This document shows positions 44,894 to 53,485 of a DNA stretch of 64,000 bases, piece after piece. Within the stretch, counting starts at the first letter, position 1, and the number at the start of each line of letters is the position of its first letter. Position numbers and translations under genes: made by a program. Below the pieces are notes generated by a model. It made no database searches, was not told the origin of the DNA, and saw nothing but the letters and a program-made list of their open reading frames with translations. The stretch comes from an uncultured Bacteroides sp. (GTDB lineage Bacteria > Bacteroidota > Bacteroidia > Bacteroidales > Bacteroidaceae), in the NCBI RefSeq assembly GCF_905207245.1, contig NZ_CAJLKP010000006.1, forward strand, positions 62,001-126,000. Direction: 5' to 3'.

Positions 44894-45154
44894 TTATTTC
44901 TTGGAGCTAAACATTCTCCTGAATCTTTTCATCATTTTCAATCCCAGCATTACTCCGTCAAAGACGGCCATACCTGTATTGAAAGCGCGCATGATGGCAT
45001 TACCTTTGTCGGCTGCAGGAGCAAGCGGGGCAAAAAGGTCTCTAGCCGTATCCGTCATTATCTGTTTCTGCAGATGTAATTTCTTACGTACTTCTTCTTT
45101 TCGTTGCGCAATGCTTTCAAGAGTGATGTAGGTTGTATCCGGCGTATTATTCAT
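44894..45154 (-). CDS. Small hypothetical protein in YtxH-like gene set
   Basis: From the ATG at 45154 the protein has 86 residues (MNNTPDTTYITLESIAQRK); a longer frame to 45193 would overlap the previous gene. A charged helical N-terminal half (QRKEEVRKKLHLQKQ) is followed by FNTGMAVFDGVMLGLKMMKRF, which may be an amphipathic or weak membrane helix. I do not recognise a domain. It follows the holin-like membrane protein by 7 bp, so the three genes 45759 to 44894 form one operon. Confidence 0.7.
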   Translation of the reverse strand: MNNTPDTTYITLESIAQRKEEVRKKLHLQKQIMTDTARDLFAPLAPAADKGNAIMRAFNTGMAVFDGVMLGLKMMKRFRRMFSSKK

Positions 45155-45161
45155 GATGAAA

Positions 45162-45524
45162 TCATTTATTATTATCAAAGAATAGTCCCGCAATGAAACT
45201 TACCATTGGATTAATGATGAGCTGCTTGCGGAAAATAATTGTTAATAAAATCAGCAGAATGTGGAAGCAGGCTATGATACTGAAACTTACCGTCAGTCCG
45301 CCCACGAGCGGATCTAAAATGTAAGCCAAAGCAAACGACAAATAAAACAGTGCCACCATGCCAAGTGTAATTACCACCAAGAGTAAAATCAGGGCGGAAA
45401 GCAGGATTGATAATTTTTCGGTTATCTCCAGTTGGGTGTATTCTTTCTGTAGTTTCAGATACTTCTTGACTTCAAAGAATAATTGTTGGAGAGTGTCAAT
45501 GCTTTTATCGTCTGCAAACATCAT
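45162..45524 (-). CDS. Holin-X-like (phage holin superfamily III type) membrane protein
   Basis: The protein is about 120 residues from the ATG at 45524 (45521 is also possible). An N-terminal helical segment (LQQLFFEVKKYLKLQKEYTQLEITEKLSILL) leads to two or three membrane helices (ALILLLVVITLGMVALFYLSFALAYI and FSIIACFHILLILLTIIF), the pattern of the putative holin-X/DUF1469 family. Despite the name these are usually chromosomal membrane proteins next to YtxH genes. It lies between a YtxH-like gene and a small unknown gene on one transcript. Confidence 0.75.
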   Translation of the reverse strand: MMFADDKSIDTLQQLFFEVKKYLKLQKEYTQLEITEKLSILLSALILLLVVITLGMVALFYLSFALAYILDPLVGGLTVSFSIIACFHILLILLTIIFRKQLIINPMVSFIAGLFFDNNK

Positions 45525-45552
45525 AGTGGCTCTGTTTTTTTGTAGAATTGAT

Positions 45553-45759
45553 TTATTCGGCTTCGCCTTTAATTTCAGCTGCAATCTCGTCTACCAGGTT
45601 CTCCATTTCGGTACGGTTCAAGCGAATACCTTTTTTACGGAGGATTTCTGCGATTTTGTGACGAGTGTCTTCTCCTTTTTCGGGAGCAAATAAAATACCG
45701 ACGGCTGCGCCTACTGCTGCACCGCCCAGAAAAGCTGCAAGTACATTTAATCCTTTCAT
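45553..45759 (-). CDS. YtxH-domain small protein
   Basis: The 68-residue protein has a glycine-rich hydrophobic helix (VLAAFLGGAAVGAAVGILFAPEKG) and then a charged helical tail, the hallmark of YtxH-like proteins, which in other bacteria are linked to general stress. AGGAGAAC sits upstream of the ATG as a good ribosome site. It is first in the three-gene set. Confidence 0.88.
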   Translation of the reverse strand: MKGLNVLAAFLGGAAVGAAVGILFAPEKGEDTRHKIAEILRKKGIRLNRTEMENLVDEIAAEIKGEAE

Positions 45760-45796
45760 AATGTTCTCCTTTCTATTTTTAAAGAGGTTAATACTA

Positions 45797-45804
45797 CAAA
45801 ACTA
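45797..45804 (-). promoter_or_regulatory. Candidate -7 box of the YtxH operon
   Basis: On the minus strand TAGTTTTG matches TAnnTTTG, 38 bases before the ATG at 45759. I see no clear -33 box. Confidence 0.4.
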
Positions 45805-45918
45805 ACATTTTTCTTTGAATAGTTGTTCGCTTAACTTCTTTTTTTTTGATATATTTATTTTTTTACCTGATTGTATGGGGGAAATGATGTCTTTCTCTAC
45901 CACTTTCATTTAATTTTA

Positions 45919-45950
45919 TTTGTTTTTCTCTGGAAAATAAGCTATATTTG
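45919..45950 (+). promoter_or_regulatory. Bacteroides-type promoter before the 40-residue gene
   Basis: TTTG (45919-45922), 20 bases, then TATATTTG (45943-45950): a full match to the -33/-7 pair. The ATG of the small gene is 26 bases beyond. Confidence 0.65.
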
Positions 45951-45975
45951 AGAAAACCTCATAAAATGTTGCACT

Positions 45976-46098
45976 ATGAAGACTAAATTTGATTATTATT
46001 ACATGTCTCCTCTTTATGAGCTTAATTACTTTGTTTTGTTCATTGTTAAGTTGTATAATCGTATTAAACAGCGTAAAACCGATAAAAATACTAAGTAA
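45976..46098 (+). CDS. 40-residue small protein
   Basis: The frame encodes MKTKFDYYYMSPLYEL followed by a short hydrophobic stretch (NYFVLFIVKLY) and a basic tail (NRIKQRKTDKNTK). A near-ideal promoter lies directly upstream, which is the main reason to call it. The composition, an aromatic N-terminus, a hydrophobic middle and a basic end, suggests a small membrane-associated peptide. No family is recognised and it is below the usual annotation cut-off. Confidence 0.55.
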   Translation: MKTKFDYYYMSPLYELNYFVLFIVKLYNRIKQRKTDKNTK

Positions 46099-46159
46099 TA
46101 AGTCTGCTCGACTCATTTTGATTTTATAACCGATAAACAGACCAAAACCACTCTCATCG

Positions 46160-46256
46160 TACTTGGTCTGTATCTGCTTCGTATCCGGTTCGTACCTCCT
46201 TTGCTCTGTCCTTCTCCGTATAGAAGCGAACAAGACGCGGAGCAGATATGAATCGG
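46160..46256. repeat. 11-bp word element, copy 2
   Basis: Consecutive 11-mers TACTTGGTCTG, TATCTGCTTCG, TATCCGGTTCG and TACCTCCTTTG begin at 46160, 46171, 46182 and 46193. An opposite arm (46223-46256) contains, in reverse complement, TATCTGCTCCG and CGTCTTGTTCG. GACCAAAACCA occurs on both sides (46138 and 46269). The element is related to 16178-16279. Confidence 0.6.
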
Positions 46257-46377
46257 AAGAGTTTCTGACCAAAACCAGATTTATCATTTCCTTCGTTTAA
46301 TTAAATTTAACTACAAGAGTAGCGTTCAGATTGATTGTTCCGTGTACATTTGTCCTATTATTCGGAATATGAGCTAC

Positions 46378-46788
46378 ATGGAGATGCGAAAAAGAAATAT
46401 ATTTTTGATCATCGGGTGGATAGCACTTGTGCTGGTTGCTTGTAGCAATACGAATGGAGATTTGGATAATAAGTGGCAGTTGAGGCAATATCAATATGCT
46501 GATGGTTCTGTGGAACGGCAAGATAGTATCTTCTATAATTTTCAGAAAGGCAGCTTTTCTGCCATCTGTTTGTTGAAAAATGGTGCTTATCAAACGTTTT
46601 TTGGGAATTATTCTTTGAAAGGAGATAAAATTTCTATTATTTTGCTGCCTGAAAGTATGGAAGACGAAAACTATGCGTTCTATATAGGGTGGGAAAATGG
46701 AGAACGGACGTTTACAATGGAAGAACTGACATCTTCATCTCTGCGTTTAGAATATGAGGGTACTCGTTATTTGTTCCGTAAATATTGA
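46378..46788 (+). CDS. Lipocalin-like lipoprotein (DUF4847-type)
   Basis: The protein is about 136 residues from the ATG at 46378; 46384 is also possible. It has a lipoprotein signal (IIGWIALVLVAC) and then a small beta-rich domain (DNKWQLRQYQYADGSVERQDSIFYNFQKGSF) typical of Bacteroides lipocalin-like lipoproteins of unknown function. The name DUF4847 is from memory. It stands upstream of a second lipoprotein gene on the same strand, 50 bp away. Confidence 0.75.
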   Translation: MEMRKRNIFLIIGWIALVLVACSNTNGDLDNKWQLRQYQYADGSVERQDSIFYNFQKGSFSAICLLKNGAYQTFFGNYSLKGDKISIILLPESMEDENYAFYIGWENGERTFTMEELTSSSLRLEYEGTRYLFRKY

Positions 46789-46838
46789 ATATAGTTTGAA
46801 ATATTGAGATAGAAATTATTAATAAAAACAATATGATT

Positions 46839-47345
46839 ATGAAAAAATTAGCAATTTTAGGAATGGGACTGTGTGTTGTTTTGGCATTCTCTTCTTGCAA
46901 ATCGAGTGAAAGCGCTTATAAAAAAGCATATGAAAAGGCAAAGCAACAAGAATTGGCTGAGCCTCAGACTGCCGAACCGGTGGAAGTAGCTCCGGTAGTT
47001 AGTGCTCCGGTTGAAGCAAAAGTAGTGGAAAGTGTGCCTGTTGCAACTGCCGGTGTACGTCAGGAAAAAGTTGAAGTAGTATCGGGTGTTGGTGGTTTGA
47101 AAGACTACAGCGTGGTTTGCGGTAGTTTCAGTGTGAAAGCTAATGCTGAAAGCTTGAAGGATTTCCTGGATAAGGAAGGTTACAATGCTTTTATTGCTTT
47201 TAATCCGGATGCTGCTATGTATCGTGTGATTGTGAGCACATTTGCCGACAGAGCTTCTGCGGCTGATGCACGCGACGCTTTCAAGTCTAAGTACTCTAAC
47301 CGTAAGGATTTCCAGGGTGCTTGGTTATTATATCGCCTCAAATAA
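46839..47345 (+). CDS. SPOR-domain lipoprotein
   Basis: The 168-residue protein starts at the ATG at 46839 or two codons earlier. It has a lipoprotein signal (CVVLAFSSC), a Lys/Ala-rich helix, a Pro/Val/Glu linker (EPVEVAPVVSAPVEAKVVESV) and a C-terminal SPOR fold (YSVVCGSFSVKANAESLKDFL ... YRVIVSTFADRASA). SPOR domains bind septal peptidoglycan stripped of stem peptides, so a periplasmic, division-linked envelope role is likely. Two hairpins follow the stop codon. Confidence 0.9.
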   Translation: MKKLAILGMGLCVVLAFSSCKSSESAYKKAYEKAKQQELAEPQTAEPVEVAPVVSAPVEAKVVESVPVATAGVRQEKVEVVSGVGGLKDYSVVCGSFSVKANAESLKDFLDKEGYNAFIAFNPDAAMYRVIVSTFADRASAADARDAFKSKYSNRKDFQGAWLLYRLK

Positions 47346-47370
47346 TTTAAATTCTTTTTGGTAATTATAG

Positions 47371-47422
47371 AAAGAGAATTTTCTCTTTCAAAATAAGGCA
47401 GTAGCTGGGAAGTTACTGCCTT
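47371..47422 (+). terminator. Double hairpin terminator after the SPOR gene
   Basis: AAAGAGAA/TTCTCTTT (47371-47388) is followed by AAGGCAGTA/TACTGCCTT (47395-47422) with a T6 run. The second is a standard intrinsic terminator. Confidence 0.88.
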
Positions 47423-47533
47423 TTTTCTGTTTATGAGGCAAGAAGAGAGAAGCCTCAATCAAAGTTGAACATCTCAACCGATTGAAGCTTCTTCTTGGGG
47501 GATTGTGTAAGTTGATTTTTTTTGAGGTCTTAT

Positions 47534-49684
47534 TTATTTAAGTTGAACTTCAAATGCCTGGGTACGTCCGGCATAGACATCGCTATTACTGAAGTCGCAA
47601 TTTACGGTTCCTGAACGTTTCCTGGTATAAATATTCACGGTTATGCCGGACTGGGACTGTGCAGGGTCGGCTATATGAACTTCTACTTTATCTTTATCAA
47701 TGTTCTTGATTATCAAAGCGCAACCTTTATCTACTTTTACCGTCATATCTTTGCTGGTGAATTCTCCTGCATTATGAAATACCATTTGCCAAATGCCGGC
47801 CTTTTTATTTCTTACTACTTGTACATTTTCTGTATTGGCTAAAATCTCAATATTATTTTTTCGCCGGTAATTCTTCATCTCCTCAGCGGATTGAATGCCG
47901 GGAACGACAATGTAAGCATAAGTTGCCAGTTCCGGTGTAATGCCATGATTTAGCCCCAGGGTGAATACTTTTTTCTGTATGCTACCTTTGGAAGTGGAAT
48001 GATTGATATCGTACCAACTTCCAGTTTGTACTTGATTGGTTGCAACCACTTGTTGTCCGTCAGGCAGTAAATATCCTACTTTGTTGTGTAGAATCCACTC
48101 AGGAGAATTGTAATTGAAAGTTCCGTCATTAATCTCAGATATTTTTCCTTTCTGGCAGACTATGGCATTTTCGGTAGATGACAGGCATTGATTGATAGTC
48201 GTGAATATGGGGTACGATGATGTGGAGTGTATGCCTGCTCCAAGACATACTACCTCATCGTCGAAAAAGAACCATGCTTTGTGTGCACCGGTGTTGATTC
48301 CGGCATACGAGTCTGTGTACGAATAGACTGATGCTCCGTATAGACTGTCGGATACGCCGCCGGCGAAGGTTGAAGTTCCGGGAGTTTGCCAATCACTGGC
48401 TGCCATAGGAATTTCGTCCACTTGCGGAGCCGTTGTTCCGGGAATACGTGTCCAGTTCCAGACGGGAAAGATTTCATCATATTCGTTTCCATCGACAGCT
48501 ATGTTGGTACATCCGTCAGACATGAAGTAGGTCTTTAGGTTTTCTCCATTTCCGTATTCACAACGTGCCGTGCGGTTAGATACCATGCGTACGTCAAAAG
48601 TATAAGTGGGCCGCACGTGCAAAGTATAATCTCCCCGGAAATAGTGAGTATGCTTTGCTGTCAATGCATAATTGGCAGGCTGTTTACCATCCAGGCGGGC
48701 TATGATTTCTTTGAATTCATTGGCATGCTCCGGGTCCAGTTCGACCATACGTTTGGCAAATAGCATTGTATGTATCTTTTGGGTGACTCCGGGGCGGCTT
48801 ACGCCTCTTCCCAGCACGTCAAACAACATGTATTGACCGCGTATGGTAGAATAATAGGTTTCACGCATAAATTTACTTAGTAGGGCTAACTTGTCTTGTG
48901 GTATTGCATATTGTGTACCTTTGGTGTACATGGCTATTTGAGTTACCCCTTTCAGTATTTCATCTCCGTATCCACCGATATAGAGTTGTTGTCCATGCTG
49001 GAAGTAACTGTTGTCATGCTGAAACCCTTCTTTGGTAGTATATACAATTGGATTATAAACATTTTCGAGTGCAAATTTCAAGTCTGCTTCATTTTCGGAA
49101 AGACATGCACGATATATCCAGTGCAAGGCAATGTCCGTGCGGTTGGCTCCTGTCCATTTGGCGGGATTTCCACCATCTGTTTTCATTCTTTCCAGTATTT
49201 TATTTTCTAATTCTTTGTTCAACTGTTTTTCTCCTGTCCGCATTTGTATCAATAATATCCCCAGACGTTGGGGCTCGGCAATTTGATTATACCACCAGTT
49301 GTGACACCAGGGATTGCGCTCATGCCAGTATTCCAGCCCTTGCTGTATTTTTGCAAAGAGATTCTCATCCTTATAATATTTATTACTCGGATTGGTATAT
49401 GCGAATACGAAATTATACAGACGGTCGATGTGTTCCAGAGGAGGCCAATTAGTTCGTTGTATACTACCGTAGTCTACATCTGTAAATGAACCGTCAGCCT
49501 CATTGTATTTCTTCAAAGCTTCGTCAATAGAAGGGTTTTGAGCAAAGTCAATCCTGATTTTTTGCATCAATACTTCAAAGTCGTCATTGTTGCCCGAAGA
49601 ATTGGGGTTTGTTACTGCATTTGCCTTTGTCGATATCATACTGCTCATGATGAACAATATAATAAGATGAACTGTGATTCTCAT
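47534..49684 (-). CDS. PL8-family polysaccharide lyase, secreted
   Basis: PL8 lyases cleave (1,4)-linked uronic-acid glycans by beta-elimination; known substrates are hyaluronan, chondroitin and xanthan. The 716-residue protein has a signal peptide (LIILFIMSSMISTKANA). An alpha toroid covers the first half, with Asn in TGANRTDIALHW near 181 and His plus Tyr in YFQHGQQLYIGGYGD near 229 and 238, at the same spacing as chondroitinase AC. Beta-sandwich domains follow. There is no sulfatase or GH88 nearby, so a glycosaminoglycan is less likely. GH105 and GH95 genes follow the same strand upstream. Confidence 0.85.
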   Translation of the reverse strand: MRITVHLIILFIMSSMISTKANAVTNPNSSGNNDDFEVLMQKIRIDFAQNPSIDEALKKYNEADGSFTDVDYGSIQRTNWPPLEHIDRLYNFVFAYTNPSNKYYKDENLFAKIQQGLEYWHERNPWCHNWWYNQIAEPQRLGILLIQMRTGEKQLNKELENKILERMKTDGGNPAKWTGANRTDIALHWIYRACLSENEADLKFALENVYNPIVYTTKEGFQHDNSYFQHGQQLYIGGYGDEILKGVTQIAMYTKGTQYAIPQDKLALLSKFMRETYYSTIRGQYMLFDVLGRGVSRPGVTQKIHTMLFAKRMVELDPEHANEFKEIIARLDGKQPANYALTAKHTHYFRGDYTLHVRPTYTFDVRMVSNRTARCEYGNGENLKTYFMSDGCTNIAVDGNEYDEIFPVWNWTRIPGTTAPQVDEIPMAASDWQTPGTSTFAGGVSDSLYGASVYSYTDSYAGINTGAHKAWFFFDDEVVCLGAGIHSTSSYPIFTTINQCLSSTENAIVCQKGKISEINDGTFNYNSPEWILHNKVGYLLPDGQQVVATNQVQTGSWYDINHSTSKGSIQKKVFTLGLNHGITPELATYAYIVVPGIQSAEEMKNYRRKNNIEILANTENVQVVRNKKAGIWQMVFHNAGEFTSKDMTVKVDKGCALIIKNIDKDKVEVHIADPAQSQSGITVNIYTRKRSGTVNCDFSNSDVYAGRTQAFEVQLK

Positions 49685-49730
49685 ATTATTTTCAACGTTA
49701 TTATTTTATACTAGGATAATTATCTTTTTT

Positions 49731-50852
49731 CTACTCAGCCATTTTATATATCTGATTTCCGGCCAATAAGAATGCTCCTACACCATATACCTCCGTCATT
49801 TCGCGGGTTACCTTCTTCGGATCGGCACCGATGGGTTGTACATAGCCCAGTTTTCCATCTTTTTCCACGGCTTTTACCAGTGCTTTCCATCCTTTTTCGA
49901 TGGCGGGCATAAAAGTTGTTTTATCCAATAGCCCTTCATTTACACCATAGGCTAATGCGTATACGATGAATCCTGTGGCACTCGTTTCGGGAGAAGGGTA
50001 GGAATCCGGGTCCAGAAGGCTTGCATGCCAATATCCGTCTTTGCCTTGCAGCTGGATTATACGCTCGGATAGGGTGATGAATAAATCCTGATAGAACTGG
50101 CGGTGCATGTTGTTGCGTGGCAGGGTTTGCAGAATTTCGCAAAGACCTCCTAATACCCAACCGTTTCCACGTCCCCAGAATACCTTTGTGCCGTTGGCTT
50201 CTTTTTGCTTGAAATAGCGGTGATCTCTATAGAACAGTTTTTCTTCTTTATCAAACAAATAGTCGTAAGTTGCCTTATATTCCCGGTTCATGAATTCGAT
50301 GTATTTCCACTCGTTTGTCAGCATATACATTTTGGCATAAACAGGGGGAGCCATAAATAAGGCATCGCACCATGACCAGCGTTCTAAACTGCTCATGTTC
50401 CTGTAGTCCAGTTCCAGAGTACTGGCTGATGGGTGATTGATGACAAATTCCGTACGTGCCAGAGTGGGAAGCAGCATGTTGCGGTCGTGATACTTCTGGT
50501 ACATATCTAAGAATACCTGCCCCACAGCTATATGATCTGCATGATACATGTATTTCCCTACTTGCCAGGCATTGCGGCGACCTATTTTCATCAGCCATTC
50601 ATAGTAGGAACTGTCCCCGTCTTCTTTCTCCGTTAATTCGGCCCAATCTATCATTCCCATATAGAGTGCGGCATGTGTCCAGTTGAGGTCATCATGTTCA
50701 TGTCCTTTTGCCGGATTGGCTATCTGCCAGTCGGCAACACGTTTCATAATAGATTTTATATCTGTTTTGCTGAAATTGTTCTGCCCATATGCATATATGG
50801 CAGCGATGGATAAAATGGAATAAATGATTAAACGCTTCATTTCTTTTTTCAT
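49731..50852 (-). CDS. GH105 unsaturated uronyl hydrolase, secreted
   Basis: GH105 removes 4,5-unsaturated uronic acid from the end made by a lyase, using a hydration mechanism with a catalytic Asp. The 373-residue protein has a signal segment (IIYSILSIAAIYAYGQ) and an (alpha/alpha)6 barrel with WCDALFMAPPVYA (catalytic Asp near 150), FWGRGNGWVLGGL and PETSATGFIVYALAYG. The next gene in transcription order is the PL8 lyase (gap 46 bp), which would supply its unsaturated substrate. GH88 is the related family; the WGRGNGW and SATG motifs fit GH105 better. Confidence 0.88.
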   Translation of the reverse strand: MKKEMKRLIIYSILSIAAIYAYGQNNFSKTDIKSIMKRVADWQIANPAKGHEHDDLNWTHAALYMGMIDWAELTEKEDGDSSYYEWLMKIGRRNAWQVGKYMYHADHIAVGQVFLDMYQKYHDRNMLLPTLARTEFVINHPSASTLELDYRNMSSLERWSWCDALFMAPPVYAKMYMLTNEWKYIEFMNREYKATYDYLFDKEEKLFYRDHRYFKQKEANGTKVFWGRGNGWVLGGLCEILQTLPRNNMHRQFYQDLFITLSERIIQLQGKDGYWHASLLDPDSYPSPETSATGFIVYALAYGVNEGLLDKTTFMPAIEKGWKALVKAVEKDGKLGYVQPIGADPKKVTREMTEVYGVGAFLLAGNQIYKMAE

Positions 50853-50881
50853 AATGCTGTTGATGATAAATGGTTGAAGTA

Positions 50882-53260
50882 TTAGAAAATGATTTTATAG
50901 TTCTCCCCTTTTCGGGTTTTGAATTCGAGAATATCATTACCGGAACGCTTAAATTTTACAAGTTTATTACGCTCATCGGTTACTTGGGCAATGGCTGCTT
51001 CTTTGCATTTGATTCGGCAAGGTTCTCCTTTTTTTGATAAAATTTGGATACTTTGGATTGTGCCGTTCTCCCATGTGACAGAGACTTTGAAGTTACCGCG
51101 TGCCATTAATCCGTTGAAAGTTCCTTTGCTCCAATTGTCTGGGATGGCTGGTAACGGTTCGATATATCCCTCGTGGCTTTGCAAAAGCATTTCCGCCATT
51201 CCGGCAGTTGCTCCGAAATTGGCATCTATTTGAAAAGGTGGGTGTGAACCCCATAAGTTTTCTAATGTCCCGTAGGTCAGTATGTCTTGGTATAATTTAT
51301 ATGCTCGATTACCGTTTTTGGCTCGTGCCCATAGGTTTAATCTGTGTGCCATAGCCCATCCTGTTGACTTGTCACCCCGTTCTTTCAGAGTTACTTTTGC
51401 GGCTTCCAACCATTCCGGAGTGCTTGCATTGATGATTGTCCCCGGATACATAGCACATAGCTGGGATATATGCCGGTGCTGATATTGTCCTATCTCTCCA
51501 TATTTCTTTTCTTCACGGAATTCTTTTATTTGTCCGGACTCACCGATTTGTATAGCATCTAATTTCCCTATTTGCTCTTTTACTGTTTTCAGGAACGGAT
51601 TTTTATCATTCAGAATCGTAGCTGCAATCAGTAAGTCACGATAGGTTTCCAGGATCATGCTTTGATCGAATATACATCCTTTGGAACGATAATATCCCTG
51701 TTGATGAATCTGTTCCGGTGAGAAAGAAGGATCTACCAATAACGTACCGTCCGGCTGAGGTTTCAAGGTTTTGGACAGAAATTTAGCCATGCCCATAAGG
51801 GCGGGATAAACATGGTCTTTCAGTAGTTGTTTGTCACGCGTGAAGTCATAGTAATCCCAGAATAGTTTGGTTGTGAAACCTCCTGTTCCCGGACCGGAAT
51901 GACCTCCGGGACCTGATATGCCGAAAGCTGTGGCTCCGGTGCCGATTGTCCAGCCATTTTCTTCGGCTGTAGGATCAAGTGCCTCCGGGTTGTTCTGTGT
52001 GATATAATCGACAGCTTTTCCAGTTGCAGCTTTGCGGAAAGCTTCATTATAATCCATATATGGGATAAAAAGTTCGGCCAGGTTGGTGTTGAATGCCGGC
52101 CAATAGTTCATTTGTACATTTACATTGTGCCAATATCCTCCGGACCAGGGAGCAAATTCATATTGATTCCAGACTCCTTGTAAATTGGCAGGCAGGGAAC
52201 CCTGGCGTGAAGAAGATATCAGTAAATAGCGTCCGTATTGGAAAAATAATTCTTCCAGATATACATCGTGCTTTCCGTTGCGATACTGATTCAGTAATTT
52301 GTCAGTGGGGATAGAGGGAGTATGTTCTGTCAGTTGGAGATCAACTCTGTTGAAAAAATGCTGATAGTCGGCAATATGTTCATTACGAAGATATTCGTAT
52401 CCTTTTTCTATTGCTTCCCTGATACGTTTGCTAACTTGGTCGTGTGGGTGTGCATTACCTTTGAATTTTTCTGCATTCGGTAAAAGGAAGACACTGTCTT
52501 TTAATTCGTATGAAGTGGCGGCTGTGATGTATAATATTACACTGTCAGCTTTGCTTACGTTTATAAAACTGTTATTATCACCCTTATTTACAGAATAAAG
52601 TGCTCCTCCGTAATTTATTATCTTTATCTGTCCTTCATAAGGTAAATGGAAATATTGTATTTCTCCTTCCAGTGTAATAAGGTCTTTTTCTGCTTGTACG
52701 TGCCCACTGCGTCCGATTTGTTCATTATTGAAAGAATGGAGATAGGGCAAAACAGGACGAACTGTGAACGATATCATACCGGGTTGGCTGGCTTTCAGTT
52801 TTACTGCGATTACATTAGCAGGATTACTGGCAAAGTATTCTCTGCTATATTCAGTTCCTTCATGTATATAGCTCACCGTAGAAATCGCATCATTCAAACG
52901 CAGTGTGCGCTTGTAATTCTGGGCATAGTTGTGATGAATATCCAGATATATTTCTGCGAAATTGGTAAAACCTCCCATACCATAAGCTCCTTTATTTCCC
53001 ATTGTTTTCTCTGCTAATTGGATACGCTCTACATCGGTTCTTCCGAAAATGCAAGCTCCCATAGCTCCATTCCCAATGGGAAGTGACCATTTTTCCCAAT
53101 CCTCATCATAAGGGAAGCCTCTTGAGACTATCCGGCTGAAATCTCCTCCACGGTTGTATGCCGGACGATTATACCATAAAGTATATTCTTTGTTAAGCTC
53201 TGTACTTTGTATGCTGAAAGTCGACAAGAGTAATAGTATTGATAAAAAAAGACTTTTCAT
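50882..53260 (-). CDS. GH95 alpha-L-fucosidase or alpha-L-galactosidase, secreted
   Basis: GH95 inverting enzymes release terminal alpha-1,2-L-fucose or alpha-L-galactose. From the ATG at 53260 the protein is 792 residues with a signal peptide (SILLLLSTFSIQS). An N-terminal beta domain begins LWYNRPA and the GNGAMGACIFG motif. The toroid has HNVNVQMNYWPA near 378 (the paired Asn base system), the acid Glu in DPSFSPEQ near 512, and QIDANFGATAGMAEML near 678. Which sugar it prefers cannot be read from sequence. It is the first gene of the minus-strand enzyme operon of the second locus. Confidence 0.9.
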   Translation of the reverse strand: MKSLFLSILLLLSTFSIQSTELNKEYTLWYNRPAYNRGGDFSRIVSRGFPYDEDWEKWSLPIGNGAMGACIFGRTDVERIQLAEKTMGNKGAYGMGGFTNFAEIYLDIHHNYAQNYKRTLRLNDAISTVSYIHEGTEYSREYFASNPANVIAVKLKASQPGMISFTVRPVLPYLHSFNNEQIGRSGHVQAEKDLITLEGEIQYFHLPYEGQIKIINYGGALYSVNKGDNNSFINVSKADSVILYITAATSYELKDSVFLLPNAEKFKGNAHPHDQVSKRIREAIEKGYEYLRNEHIADYQHFFNRVDLQLTEHTPSIPTDKLLNQYRNGKHDVYLEELFFQYGRYLLISSSRQGSLPANLQGVWNQYEFAPWSGGYWHNVNVQMNYWPAFNTNLAELFIPYMDYNEAFRKAATGKAVDYITQNNPEALDPTAEENGWTIGTGATAFGISGPGGHSGPGTGGFTTKLFWDYYDFTRDKQLLKDHVYPALMGMAKFLSKTLKPQPDGTLLVDPSFSPEQIHQQGYYRSKGCIFDQSMILETYRDLLIAATILNDKNPFLKTVKEQIGKLDAIQIGESGQIKEFREEKKYGEIGQYQHRHISQLCAMYPGTIINASTPEWLEAAKVTLKERGDKSTGWAMAHRLNLWARAKNGNRAYKLYQDILTYGTLENLWGSHPPFQIDANFGATAGMAEMLLQSHEGYIEPLPAIPDNWSKGTFNGLMARGNFKVSVTWENGTIQSIQILSKKGEPCRIKCKEAAIAQVTDERNKLVKFKRSGNDILEFKTRKGENYKIIF

Positions 53261-53485
53261 GTTTTTGTATTTTGATTTTAGGAATAGTGCAAAGGTATAG
53301 AAACATTTAAAAATAGTCTTCTTAGTATCTTCCATTTTTAAGCAATTACACAATATGTGCTACAAAAATGGACGCAATTGGCATAGCTTGAAACTATTAA
53401 GACCGGGAAGGGTATAATTTTAAAAGTTTATTTGTCTTATTTGAATTATTTCTATAGTTTTGTCTTAATTAAATTAATACTATGT

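Noticed and set aside
45916..46287. 123-residue minus-strand frame in a gap
   Set aside because: It crosses the 11-bp word element and is antisense to the better supported 40-residue gene with a promoter.
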